This document shows, piece after piece, positions 29,199 to 37,987 of a stretch of 64,000 nt of DNA. Under the pieces are notes generated by a model. It was given only the letters and a program-made list of their open reading frames with translations, did no database searches and was not told the origin of the DNA. How positions within the stretch are numbered: the first letter of the stretch is position 1; each line of letters opens with the position of its first letter. A program made the position numbers and the translations under genes. The stretch covers positions 58,244-122,243 of the forward strand of contig JAUIEK010000006.1 of the NCBI GenBank assembly GCA_030428865.1. The letters run 5' to 3'. The DNA comes from Bacteroidia bacterium (GTDB lineage Bacteria; Bacteroidota; Bacteroidia; Flavobacteriales; Flavobacteriaceae).

Positions 29199-29808
29199 AT
29201 TGAGTTTTATATTTTTTTATTACTCCTGGATTCCCAACAACTATAGCATAATCAGGAACATCTTCTATAACAACTGCTCCAGCTCCTATGGTTACCCATT
29301 TACCAATTTTAATATCAGGAATTATAATAGCTCCCGCTCCAATATGAGTGCCTTCTCCTATTGTTACATTTCCAGTAATTGTAGCATTAGGGGATATGTG
29401 AACAAAATCACTGATATTACAATCATGCTCTATAACAGAAGATGTATTAAGAATAACATGCTTACCTATAAGAGTACCTGAATTGACAGTTACATTAGAC
29501 ATTACTACGGATCCATTACCTATTCTAACATTGCTAGAAACAACAGTTTGTTTATGAATTACAGTACCATAGTTTACATCTAATCTGTTGACAATTTCCT
29601 TTCTCATAAAATTACTACCTATACATATCACAAAATCATGATTAGTATAGTTTTCAATTTTGTTTGGAGACAATATTTCTGTCTTACTTAAAAAATCTTT
29701 ACTAGACTGATCATCAAAAATCGCAATAATTTGATCTTTATTATTTTTTATAATGTCAAAAATTACTTTTCCATGTCCTCCAGCACCATATAAACAAAAA
29801 CTATCCAT
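29188..29808 (-). CDS. PglD-like sugar O/N-acetyltransferase
   Basis: The 206-residue protein has an N-terminal Rossmann-like unit (LYGAGGHGKVIFDII) and a left-handed beta-helix of hexapeptide repeats from about residue 90 (IGNGSVVMSNVTVNSG, IGEGTHIGAGAIIIP, IGKWVTIGAGAVV). This is the architecture of PglD, which N-acetylates the 4-amino group to give UDP-N,N'-diacetylbacillosamine. It overlaps the PglE-like gene by 11 bases and the sugar transferase by 8, so the three are tightly coupled. Confidence 0.9.
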   Translation of the reverse strand: MDSFCLYGAGGHGKVIFDIIKNNKDQIIAIFDDQSSKDFLSKTEILSPNKIENYTNHDFVICIGSNFMRKEIVNRLDVNYGTVIHKQTVVSSNVRIGNGSVVMSNVTVNSGTLIGKHVILNTSSVIEHDCNISDFVHISPNATITGNVTIGEGTHIGAGAIIIPDIKIGKWVTIGAGAVVIEDVPDYAIVVGNPGVIKKYKTQYEN

Positions 29809-30406
29809 TACCTTGAAACTTTTTAGTAGTAGCCATATTAGCTGAATTGATACCTTCTTTTTTATAAATTTTCATAATTGTTTTAAAGAAAATTTTTAAG
29901 TCAAGTAAAAAATTATAGTTTTCTACATACCAAACATCATAGTCAAACTTTTGTTCCCAACTAATTTGATTTCTCCCATTTACCTGTGCCCATCCTGTGG
30001 CGCCAGGTCTCACATTATGTCGTTTTCTTTGCCTTTCATTATACAACGATAAATATTCTGGTAAAAGAGGTCTAGGACCAATAATACTCATATCTCCTTT
30101 TAGTATATTAAACACTTGTGGTGCTTCATCCAAAGATGTTTTTCTTAAAAAAGAACCTAACCTAGTAAGTCTTTCACTGTCTGGCAGCAAATTTCCCTCA
30201 CTATCTCTCTTGTTGTTCATCGTTCGGAATTTCATTACTTTAAAAATCACCTCATTCTTTCCAGGTCTTTTTTGAAGAAAGAAAGGTTTTCCCTGATTAT
30301 AAAAGAGTAGCAGTATTGTAACAATAATTAAAAGAGGCAAAAAAAACACAAGAAAAATAATTGCTACAATTATATCAATTAACCTCTTTAAAAAAAATCT
30401 ATACAT
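29801..30406 (-). CDS. PglC-like initiating phosphosugar transferase
   Basis: This monotopic membrane enzyme transfers a phosphosugar to undecaprenyl phosphate. It has one N-terminal hydrophobic re-entrant helix (about residues 8-33), then the catalytic domain with KFRTMN, LRKTSLDEAPQ containing the Asp-Glu dyad, and GDMSIIGPRPLLPEY. At 201 residues it is the short PglC type rather than the long WbaP type. Its neighbours predict diNAcBac-1-phosphate as substrate, which would make this sugar the reducing-end residue of the repeat unit. Confidence 0.92.
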   Translation of the reverse strand: MYRFFLKRLIDIIVAIIFLVFFLPLLIIVTILLLFYNQGKPFFLQKRPGKNEVIFKVMKFRTMNNKRDSEGNLLPDSERLTRLGSFLRKTSLDEAPQVFNILKGDMSIIGPRPLLPEYLSLYNERQRKRHNVRPGATGWAQVNGRNQISWEQKFDYDVWYVENYNFLLDLKIFFKTIMKIYKKEGINSANMATTKKFQGNG

Positions 30407-30482
30407 TATTCAATCACTTTTTATGCTTACTTAAAATCAACCGAGAATATTTTGCATTACACTTCTAATTAAATAAAAACAA

Positions 30483-31694
30483 TCATTTTATAACAGGCAT
30501 AGCCTTACCCACTATTAATTTATATGTTTTATTTACTAAATATTGATTATTTAATAAATAAAAAGCATTTTCTTTCATCTCTTTAAATTTCTCTTCATTA
30601 TCTAATAACCACTGAATAGCTAATCTCATTTGACTTATATCACCAGAGATAACCGCCTTACCACAACCTGCATCTTCTACTACTTTTCCAATATCAGTTG
30701 AATCATCTGTTGCAGTTATAACTGGCTTTTTCATTTCTAAATAAGAAAGTAATCTAGAGGGAAAATTTGGAATTGTAAAGTCTTTATGTAAAAAAATCAT
30801 TCCAACATCACAAGCCATTAAAAGTTTATCATATTCCTGTTTAGACAACCCTTGCATAATAACAGCATTTTTAGGAGCATTGACTTTAAACCATTTTTTT
30901 ATTCTAGAAAACTCAGTGCCACTTCCTACAACCAAATAAAAACAGTCAAGATCTGATGTCGTATTTATAGTTTCCAGCAGGAAATCTAATCCTTGCGGCT
31001 TTCCCAAGTTACCTCCATATATAAATATTTTTTGAGTTAAAGGTAAATTATATTTCTCTCTGATAAACTTCACCTCTTCTTTAGACATATCCATATTTGC
31101 AGGTTCTATGGAGTTTGGATTTACTTCTACTTTATCAGAGTTTATATTATAGTTCTGAATTATATATTTTAAGTTTGCTTTAGACATACAACCAATCGAA
31201 TCGGATAAATCATACATCTCTTTTTCTTTCTTTAAAAAAAAACGATGTAATAATCCATCCTTTTTCATCATTTTCATGTCAATAGTATTTTGAGGAAATA
31301 TATCTTTAAGCAATAAATACGAATAGGCGTTATCTCTATTCTTCACATAAGAAATTATTTTATTGAAAGTAATAGGAGGAGTACTGTATAAAACTAGATC
31401 AAATTTTTCATTTAAAAATTCTCTTTTAATAGCTTTTAGATATTGGTATTCTAACAATACCTGACCAATTCCTTTCTCTATTTTTGAAGTCTTTTGGAGG
31501 TTTAAAGTAGGTACTTGAAGAATTTTCGATTTATTATGTTTGATTACTTTAGCTTTAGCTTTCTCTCTTCTTTCAAGAGGAGATACTACAAAAACTTCAT
31601 GTCCATTTTTTAAAAACTCTCTCAACAAATCAGTATATATACCTCTTTCTTCAAATGAAGAAATTTTAAGCATTGTTAAAAAAAGAACATTCAT
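30483..31694 (-). CDS. WbuB-like glycosyltransferase (GT4), likely L-FucNAc transferase
   Basis: This GT-B fold family 4 transferase has STPPITFNKII near residue 105, LLKDIFPQNTIDM, and a C-terminal half with FIYGGNLGKPQGLDFLLE and NFPSRLLSYLEMKKPV. The first two segments are typical of the WbuB group, whose E. coli member lies next to fnlABC and is assigned to L-FucNAc transfer. The same adjacency to the epimerase gene is present here. The 403-residue length is normal. Confidence 0.85.
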   Translation of the reverse strand: MNVLFLTMLKISSFEERGIYTDLLREFLKNGHEVFVVSPLERREKAKAKVIKHNKSKILQVPTLNLQKTSKIEKGIGQVLLEYQYLKAIKREFLNEKFDLVLYSTPPITFNKIISYVKNRDNAYSYLLLKDIFPQNTIDMKMMKKDGLLHRFFLKKEKEMYDLSDSIGCMSKANLKYIIQNYNINSDKVEVNPNSIEPANMDMSKEEVKFIREKYNLPLTQKIFIYGGNLGKPQGLDFLLETINTTSDLDCFYLVVGSGTEFSRIKKWFKVNAPKNAVIMQGLSKQEYDKLLMACDVGMIFLHKDFTIPNFPSRLLSYLEMKKPVITATDDSTDIGKVVEDAGCGKAVISGDISQMRLAIQWLLDNEEKFKEMKENAFYLLNNQYLVNKTYKLIVGKAMPVIK

Positions 31695-31701
31695 TTAATT
31701 A

Positions 31702-32835
31702 TTACTTATTCCAAACAACTCTATTAATATAATCTATATAAGAAATGATGATTCTTACCACCTTTTCCGAAACATTTGGCATAGAATAGTCAATTACTTG
31801 TCTAAAATTTCGTTCAGGACTTCTATTCTGTCCTTTCAATGCTAATAATCCTTGCATAATACGCTCAGGATTCAAGCCCACCATCATTACAGATGCTTCT
31901 TCCATTGCTTCTGGTCTTTCATGAGCCTCTCTTATATTTAAAGCATGAAAATTTAATATTGAAGATTCTTCTGAAATAGTTCCTGAATCAGATAAAACAG
32001 CAAAAGCATTTATCTGTAATGCATTGTAATCAGAAAAACCTAATGGTTTTAAAAACTGGATATTTGAATGTGTTTCTATATCCTTACTTTCCAACATATT
32101 TCTAGTTCTTGGATGTGTAGAGACGATTATAGGATAGTTGTAGTTTTCTGCGATTAAATTTAAAGAATCTATTAGTCCTATAAAATTCTTAGGGTTACTG
32201 ATGTTCTCTTCTCTATGTGATGAAACCACAAAGAACTTATGCTTCTCTAAATTCAGTTTAGTAAGAACATCTGAAGAATTAATCTTAGCTCTAAATTTAT
32301 CAAGCACTTCAAACATTGGACTACCTGTCTTGATAACTCTTTCTGGTGACAATCCCTCTCGCAACAAATACTCTCTTGCAATATCACTATATGTTAAATT
32401 GATATCAGAAATATGATCTACAATTTTACGGTTTGTTTCTTCAGGCACTCGTTGATCAAAACAACGATTTCCTGCTTCCATATGAAATACAGGAATTTTC
32501 CTTTTTTTTGCGGGAATAGCACACAAACAAGAATTGGTATCTCCTAATACTAAAAAAGCATCTGGGTTTTCTTTCTCTAAAATCGGATCAATTTTGATAA
32601 GGATATTCCCAACAGTTTCAGTGGCATTTTTTCCTGCAGCTTCTAAGAAATAATCTGGTTTTCTTAACCCTAAATCCTCAAAAAAGATCTCATTAAGTTC
32701 GTAATCATAATTTTGACCTGTATGAACCAAAATATGATCAATAGCTTCGTTTTTGTCTAATGCAATTAATGTACAAGAAAGTCTAATAATTTCAGGTCTT
32801 GTACCTACAACAGTTATTACCTTTATTTTTTTCAT
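31702..32835 (-). CDS. fnlC: FnlC/CapG-like UDP-N-acetyl 2-epimerase
   Basis: This is a non-hydrolysing UDP-GlcNAc 2-epimerase-type enzyme: VVGTRPEIIRLS at residues 9-20, HTGQNYDYELNE, MEAGNRCFDQRVPEE, SSHREENI and LSDSGTISEES. All are family signatures. Located after FnlA- and FnlB-like genes, it most likely carries out the final C2 epimerisation giving UDP-N-acetyl-L-fucosamine rather than making UDP-ManNAc. The 377-residue length is normal. Confidence 0.9.
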   Translation of the reverse strand: MKKIKVITVVGTRPEIIRLSCTLIALDKNEAIDHILVHTGQNYDYELNEIFFEDLGLRKPDYFLEAAGKNATETVGNILIKIDPILEKENPDAFLVLGDTNSCLCAIPAKKRKIPVFHMEAGNRCFDQRVPEETNRKIVDHISDINLTYSDIAREYLLREGLSPERVIKTGSPMFEVLDKFRAKINSSDVLTKLNLEKHKFFVVSSHREENISNPKNFIGLIDSLNLIAENYNYPIIVSTHPRTRNMLESKDIETHSNIQFLKPLGFSDYNALQINAFAVLSDSGTISEESSILNFHALNIREAHERPEAMEEASVMMVGLNPERIMQGLLALKGQNRSPERNFRQVIDYSMPNVSEKVVRIIISYIDYINRVVWNK

Positions 32836-32845
32836 GTTAGCTGTT

Positions 32846-33985
32846 TTAAACCTCTACAAAATATGTATCAGAATCTTTAGGATCGTATGGTTCGTTTATC
32901 CAGAACATCGTTATAAGTTCTGAATTCCCAATATTAGTTATATTATGTGTATACCAAATTGGCATATCTACGTAAGCGGGTTCTTCTCCGTCTAAGATAT
33001 ATTCAAATACTTCTTCGGAATCTATTTTCCTCAGTTTTATAGAAGCCTTTCCTTGGATGACGGCAAACCTTTCCACTTTTCTAGTATGATAATGATTCCC
33101 TCTAGTTATACCAGGAACTGTAGTGGAAAAAGAAGATTGACCTGCTGTATTCGCTCTTATGATCTCAACAAAAGCCCCTCTATCATCTGAATGCTTTACA
33201 AATTTTCTAGGAAAATAACTTTTAGGAATAAAACTGGCAAATGTATTGAACAGGTCTAATTCAAATGAGTTGATATCTGCCTTTGGTACTTCTCCACCAT
33301 CAAAATATTTTTTCTTAAAATCAATTAACAATTCGAGAATTTCCGAAACTTTCTTTTTGCTAGAATAAGGAATTACAAATTTCTTAATTTCTTTATTCGA
33401 GTTTACAATCTCATCAAAAAAGAATTCACAAAGCCTATTGATATAAATTAGATTCACCTCACTATCTGTGATAATAGTAGGTTCTTCGCCTTGAATGATT
33501 TGATGACAAAAAGTTGCTATAAATGAATTGTAAAAAGGCTTACCAAATGGACCAAATACATTAGGAATTACAAAAGAGATTACCGAGGCATCACACTTCT
33601 TAGCCCATTTCTCCAATAAAATTCTTCCGTCTCTTTTTGATTTTCCATATAGGTTGTCGCGTTCCTCTTGAGTAGATGAGGTGAAAATAATCTTAGGCTG
33701 CACAAATGCTTCATTACATGCATCAATTAGCTGCTGAACTAACTTAACATTTGTGTTGTATATAAACTGTTGATCTTCATGTCGATTCATGGCCGCTATA
33801 TGAACAACAACATCGCACTTTGAAACAAAATCCGCTAGTTTTTCTGAATCTTTAAAGTAACTAATATGATAATCTACAACCTCTACTTGCTCTTTCTTAG
33901 TCCCTAAGAAGTTATATAAGTGAGATCCCATAAAACCTTCCTGACCCGTAATTCCAACTCGAATTAATTTACCCATTGATTCCAT
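32846..33985 (-). CDS. fnlB: FnlB/CapF-like bifunctional SDR-cupin reductase
   Basis: The N-terminal SDR domain has the nucleotide-binding loop GITGQEGFMGSHL (residues 11-23) and lacks none of the domain's core. The last 120 residues form a cupin with GNHYHTRKVERF, the metal-binding part. In CapF the cupin domain performs the C3 epimerisation and the SDR domain the NADPH-dependent C4 reduction. This makes UDP-2-acetamido-2,6-dideoxy-L-talose from the FnlA product. An alternative ATG three codons in would shorten the overlap with the upstream gene from 22 to 13 bases. The 379-residue length is close to CapF (369). Confidence 0.92.
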   Translation of the reverse strand: MESMGKLIRVGITGQEGFMGSHLYNFLGTKKEQVEVVDYHISYFKDSEKLADFVSKCDVVVHIAAMNRHEDQQFIYNTNVKLVQQLIDACNEAFVQPKIIFTSSTQEERDNLYGKSKRDGRILLEKWAKKCDASVISFVIPNVFGPFGKPFYNSFIATFCHQIIQGEEPTIITDSEVNLIYINRLCEFFFDEIVNSNKEIKKFVIPYSSKKKVSEILELLIDFKKKYFDGGEVPKADINSFELDLFNTFASFIPKSYFPRKFVKHSDDRGAFVEIIRANTAGQSSFSTTVPGITRGNHYHTRKVERFAVIQGKASIKLRKIDSEEVFEYILDGEEPAYVDMPIWYTHNITNIGNSELITMFWINEPYDPKDSDTYFVEV

Positions 33986-34398
33986 TTTTCTTTATTAAAT
34001 CTTACTTGATCGTTTTCTATTTCATCCATTCCATAATCGGACATTATCATTAATTTGGAATTTTCTTCATCTGCTTTAAATCCATTTACATAGCCGTTTG
34101 GAATATATAAAACTTCAGGTTTGTCTGAAGTTAATGAATAATGCTGAACCTCAAGAGAATCGGAAGGGTTTTCCCAATTATCTATTTCAATAAGTTTAAC
34201 TTGAAAACTGCCATGAACGCAAATAAACCAGCGACTTTCTATCTTATGTCCTTGCCAAGCCCTTATCGTACTAACTAAAGGATGAGTTGTAAAATAAATT
34301 CTTTTAATTTTTCGAGCATTAAATTCATTGACAAAATCAAGTCGACCTCTTTCATCTTGATGAGTTCCCCCAGTTATTATTTTTGGCACTTTCTTCAT
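33964..34398 (-). CDS. small cupin, sugar isomerase/epimerase-like
   Basis: The 144-residue protein is a single RmlC/WxcM-type cupin: DERGRLDFVNEF near residue 15, IRAWQGHKIESRWFICVHGSFQVKL (start IRAWQGHK) with the histidine used by this fold, and YIPNGYVNGF. It sits between fnlA- and fnlB-like genes and overlaps the latter. Its role is unclear because FnlB already has a cupin domain. It could assist the C3/C5 epimerisation, act on another 4-keto sugar, or be non-catalytic. Confidence 0.75.
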   Translation of the reverse strand: MKKVPKIITGGTHQDERGRLDFVNEFNARKIKRIYFTTHPLVSTIRAWQGHKIESRWFICVHGSFQVKLIEIDNWENPSDSLEVQHYSLTSDKPEVLYIPNGYVNGFKADEENSKLMIMSDYGMDEIENDQVRFNKEKWNQWVN

Positions 34399-34412
34399 AT
34401 TTTATTGAAAGA

Positions 34413-35417
34413 TTATTCCATATCCTTCCTAATAAAGTCTAGTTTTAGAAGAAGTTTTTTCATTCCACCTACATCTAGTCGTTCTGTGTTATGCGAATGA
34501 TAGTCTTCTACACTATTCATATCAACTTCACCTTCTGAAAAATAGTTGGCATAATTAAGATCTCTATTATCAGCAGGAACTCTATAGTAATCCCCCATAT
34601 CTTCAGCCTTCACTTTTTCTTCTCTTGTAAGCAAAGATTCGTATAATTTTTCTCCATGCCTAGTACCAATCACTTCAATATCACTAGTACTACCATACAT
34701 CTCTACTAGTGCTTTTGCTAATGTTTCTACCGTTGCTGCTGGTGCTTTTTGAACGAACATATCTCCTGGATTTGCATTTTCAAAGGCAAAAAGAACCAAG
34801 TCTACCGCATCCTCTAAAGTCATCATAAATCTGGTCATATTAGGATCCGTAACTGTTAAATTCTTATTGTTTTTAATCTGATCTACAAACAATGGTATTA
34901 CTGAACCTCTAGAAGCCATGACATTTCCATATCTAGTACCACAAATTACCGTATTTCCTGCATTTCTTGATTTTGCAACAAATACTTTTTCCATCATGGC
35001 CTTAGAAATTCCCATGGCATTAATTGGATAAACCGCTTTATCCGTACTTAAAACAACCACATTTTTAACCTTATTTCTAATTGCAGATTCCAACACGTTC
35101 TCTGTACCGATTACGTTTGTTTTAACAGCTTCTAAAGGAAAAAATTCACAAGAAGGGACTTGCTTTAGGGCTGCAGCATGAAATATATAATCTACCCCTC
35201 TTACAGCATTCTCAACAGATAGTGGATCTCTCACATCTCCTACATAAAATTTCACTTTTGGATTTAAAAGTTTTCTCCTTAAGTCATCCTGTTTTTTTTC
35301 GTCTCTTGAAAGTATTCTAATTTCACTAAAGTGATCAGAATTAATAAATCTAGTTAGAACTGCATTTCCAAATGAACCTGTACCACCAGTGATTAATAAC
35401 GTTTTATTTTTCAGCAT
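34413..35417 (-). CDS. fnlA: FnlA/CapE-like UDP-GlcNAc 4,6-dehydratase/5-epimerase
   Basis: This short soluble FlaA1/CapE-family SDR has TGGTGSFGNAVLTRF at residues 10-24. The active-site segment INAMGISKAMMEK has Met in place of Tyr, as in CapE. GTRYGNVMASRGSVIP and TRHGEKLYESLLTREE follow. The 334-residue length is normal. CapE-type enzymes form the 4-keto-L-arabino-hexulose used by CapF. It is the first of the three L-FucNAc enzymes and follows the HisF-like gene after 9 bases. Confidence 0.92.
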   Translation of the reverse strand: MLKNKTLLITGGTGSFGNAVLTRFINSDHFSEIRILSRDEKKQDDLRRKLLNPKVKFYVGDVRDPLSVENAVRGVDYIFHAAALKQVPSCEFFPLEAVKTNVIGTENVLESAIRNKVKNVVVLSTDKAVYPINAMGISKAMMEKVFVAKSRNAGNTVICGTRYGNVMASRGSVIPLFVDQIKNNKNLTVTDPNMTRFMMTLEDAVDLVLFAFENANPGDMFVQKAPAATVETLAKALVEMYGSTSDIEVIGTRHGEKLYESLLTREEKVKAEDMGDYYRVPADNRDLNYANYFSEGEVDMNSVEDYHSHNTERLDVGGMKKLLLKLDFIRKDME

Positions 35418-35426
35418 ATCAATCTG

Positions 35427-36224
35427 TTATTCGTTAATCTTTATGTTTTTCAAAAAATTGTTCTTAAAGAATTTTTCCTTTTCAACAACAGTCGGATAAT
35501 TAATTAAAACCGCTTTAAACTTGCCTTTAAAAACAAAATTACTCCCGGCAGCAACACCAATAATTCCATGATCTTGAATTACCGCTCCCATATCTTCCAT
35601 AGAACCAGCACCTCCTAAAACTGTCATTGGAATATGCAGTACCTCTCGTATTTTTTTGATAAACTTTAGATCATATCCCTTCATCATTCCATCTTGATCA
35701 ATCATGTTTATAACAATCTCTCCAACACCCATATCTTGAATTTTTTCTGCAAAACTCAATGGCTCTAAGCCTGTTAATTTAGTTCCGTTATGGATATAGA
35801 TTTCGTATTTACCAGTAATTTTTCTTTTCTTAATATCTAAAACAACTACTACACTTTGACTTCCTACTTTATCTATAATGTCATAAATAACTTCAGAATC
35901 TTCAACAGCGAGGGAAGATATAGCAATTTTTTCTACGCCTAAGCTAAATATTTCTTGTGCTTGCTCTACAGTTTTAATACCACCTCCATAGCACAAAGGC
36001 ATTCTGCATTCTGTTGCTAAGTTTTTAATCATCTGCAAATTTGGTGCTTTCTTTTCAACAGAAGCATCTATATCGAGAACAATCAACTCATCAACCTCTT
36101 TTTCATTAAAAATCTTAACAGCGTTTATAGGATCACCAACATACTTGGGGTTTTTAAATTTTACAGTTTTTACTAATCCCTTATTATGAACTAATAAACA
36201 TGGAATTATTCTTGGATAAAGCAT
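35427..36224 (-). CDS. HisF-like subunit of the sugar amidotransferase (WbuZ type)
   Basis: The 265-residue (beta/alpha)8 protein resembles the imidazole-glycerol-phosphate synthase cyclase: RIIPCLLVHNKGLVKT at the N terminus, DINAV-like phosphate and ring contacts, CYGGGIKTVEQA and TVLGGAGSMEDMG. In the polysaccharide paralogues HisF and HisH channel ammonia to a PseA/WbpG-type enzyme. The neighbouring HisH-like and PP-loop genes show that this is its job here, and no other histidine gene is present. Confidence 0.9.
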   Translation of the reverse strand: MLYPRIIPCLLVHNKGLVKTVKFKNPKYVGDPINAVKIFNEKEVDELIVLDIDASVEKKAPNLQMIKNLATECRMPLCYGGGIKTVEQAQEIFSLGVEKIAISSLAVEDSEVIYDIIDKVGSQSVVVVLDIKKRKITGKYEIYIHNGTKLTGLEPLSFAEKIQDMGVGEIVINMIDQDGMMKGYDLKFIKKIREVLHIPMTVLGGAGSMEDMGAVIQDHGIIGVAAGSNFVFKGKFKAVLINYPTVVEKEKFFKNNFLKNIKINE

Positions 36225-36227
36225 AAG

Positions 36228-36842
36228 TTATAAGTTCGCAAAATTACTTAACAGTTTTGTTCCATTATTATGGCTCTTCTCAGGGTGAAATTGAACACCA
36301 TAGATATTATCTTTTTTTACAGCACTCGCGTATTGTAAACCATATTCAGTCTCTGCGATAACATCTTCTTCTTTATTGCAATGAAAATAATAAGAATGTA
36401 GAAAGTAAAATCTGGAATCGCTGTCAAAATCTCTTAATAAATTATTTTCTTTTTTGATTGAAACAGAGTTCCAACCCATATGTGGAAGTTGAGTTTTGTA
36501 TGGAATTAAACTCACATCAAACAACCTAGCTTCCCCATCTATCCAACCAAGACCATCAAGTTTTCCTTCCTCACTATTCTTAGATAACATCTGCATTCCT
36601 ACACAAATACCCATAACAGGAATTTTTCTTTCCAAAACTTGATACTCAAGCTCGTCTCTCATACCAGATGAATTTAATTGAGACATTGCATAATCAAATG
36701 ATCCTACTCCAGGAAGGATGATTTTCTGAGCATCTTTTAAATCCTCTTTTGAGTTTGCAATTTTAGATTTAATATTTAGCCTATCATATACATTCACAAA
36801 TGCTCTTATATTCCCAAGACCATAATCAACTATAGTTATCAT
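36228..36842 (-). CDS. HisH-like glutaminase subunit (WbuY type)
   Basis: This class I glutamine amidotransferase has a full catalytic triad: Cys80 in MGICVGMQ and His186/Glu188 in GVQFHPEKSH. IVDYGLGNI at the N terminus is typical of HisH. It should release ammonia for transfer through the HisF-like barrel to the sugar amidotransferase. It overlaps the PP-loop gene by 4 bases and is 3 bases from the HisF-like gene, so the three are translationally linked. Confidence 0.91.
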   Translation of the reverse strand: MITIVDYGLGNIRAFVNVYDRLNIKSKIANSKEDLKDAQKIILPGVGSFDYAMSQLNSSGMRDELEYQVLERKIPVMGICVGMQMLSKNSEEGKLDGLGWIDGEARLFDVSLIPYKTQLPHMGWNSVSIKKENNLLRDFDSDSRFYFLHSYYFHCNKEEDVIAETEYGLQYASAVKKDNIYGVQFHPEKSHNNGTKLLSNFANL

Positions 36843-37987
36843 TTCTTTCTCTTTTTAGTCTTCTCTATTCCAAGCATATGCATGACTCTTGCTCCTAATC
36901 TAAAAACACTTTGTTGGTTTTTATAATCCCAATAGAATTTTTTAGGCATATTAAAATATTCTCTTAATTCTTCAGATGTAATTCCTAGTTTTGTTGCTAT
37001 ATAATTGAATTCATCTTCAATAGTCTCTGGGTTATAAGCAGGCTTCCTTAACTTTTCTAATGCTTCATCACGAGCCATCTGTCCAGTTAAAATAAGACTA
37101 GAATATTGAACTCTTCTAGTATCATACCCAAATCTCTCTGGTAACCAATATCCTTCATAAAATTTGGTAAATCTAGATTCAAAATGTTTTTGTGGATATG
37201 GTTTCCATCCATATTCTTTTTCTAGAAGCTTTAGAGCATCCTCTTTTACATAAGGAATGTAATTTAGAGGTTTTGCAACATTTACGTTTTTAAAATACTT
37301 CAGATAAATTTTATGTCTGTACACAGAACTAAATGGATAGGTTTCCATTTTACTTGTTCCAAATTTTTTTCTAATATCATTTATGTGCTTCATATCTGTA
37401 CCATAATAAAACCATTGCATGGGGTACTGAACACATTCTGTAGAAAAGTTATAACCGTTAAGTATATATTTAATTTTATGTTTATTTGCAAAGTGATATA
37501 AAGTTGCAATAAATGCATGATCTTGTGGAATATCCAAATGAGGAACTCCCGACTTAAAAAAAGCAAGTTGAAAGTCTTTCATTTCCTCCCAGTTAATAAC
37601 TTCGGTATATAAGTCAAGGCCAAGCTTATCTATCATAACATTGATGTTATGTACAGCCAACTCAGAATTCCAACCTCCATCAACATGAAAAACAAGTGGT
37701 CTTAATCCCCACTCTTTGACTGCAGTATGAAGCATATAAGAACTATCAACTCCTCCACTCATTCCCAAAATACAATCAAATTCCTTTCCTTTTCCGCTAT
37801 CTTTTATCTTTTTGATTAAAGCATCTAATTTTCTCTTTCCAATCTCACCTGTGTCCCAGTTTGGTTTTACATTATTCTCAAAATCATAAACGTGATCACA
37901 TACTCCATCTTCATCAAAAACAATATTGGGGTCAGAGGTATCCATGACACATTTTGTACATATTTGATATTCTCTATTCAAATTCAT
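36839..37987 (-). CDS. N-acetyl sugar amidotransferase (WbuX/LfnA/PseA type)
   Basis: This adenine-nucleotide alpha-hydrolase enzyme turns a sugar N-acetyl group into an N-acetimidoyl (acetamidino) group. The PP-loop is LGMSGGVDSSYML near residue 72. The N terminus has a cysteine-rich start (CTKCVMDTSDPNIVF, then Cys in DGVCDH) shared by PseA, WbpG and LfnA. The 382-residue length is normal. Because the L-FucNAc enzymes lie immediately downstream, the likely product is L-FucNAm, as described for LfnA of P. aeruginosa O12 and WbuX of E. coli O145. Confidence 0.92.
   Translation of the reverse strand: MNLNREYQICTKCVMDTSDPNIVFDEDGVCDHVYDFENNVKPNWDTGEIGKRKLDALIKKIKDSGKGKEFDCILGMSGGVDSSYMLHTAVKEWGLRPLVFHVDGGWNSELAVHNINVMIDKLGLDLYTEVINWEEMKDFQLAFFKSGVPHLDIPQDHAFIATLYHFANKHKIKYILNGYNFSTECVQYPMQWFYYGTDMKHINDIRKKFGTSKMETYPFSSVYRHKIYLKYFKNVNVAKPLNYIPYVKEDALKLLEKEYGWKPYPQKHFESRFTKFYEGYWLPERFGYDTRRVQYSSLILTGQMARDEALEKLRKPAYNPETIEDEFNYIATKLGITSEELREYFNMPKKFYWDYKNQQSVFRLGARVMHMLGIEKTKKRKK

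Noticed and set aside
31702..32835. UDP-ManNAc synthesis (WecB) as the role of the 2-epimerase
   Set aside because: The order FnlA-FnlB-FnlC-WbuB favours the L-FucNAc pathway, and no ManNAc dehydrogenase of the WecC type is paired with it. The TviB-like enzyme fits UDP-GlcNAc/GalNAc better.
35427..36842. hisF and hisH as part of a histidine operon
   Set aside because: No other his gene is present, and the pair is translationally linked to a PseA/WbpG-type amidotransferase inside a polysaccharide locus. This is the known alternative use of these folds.
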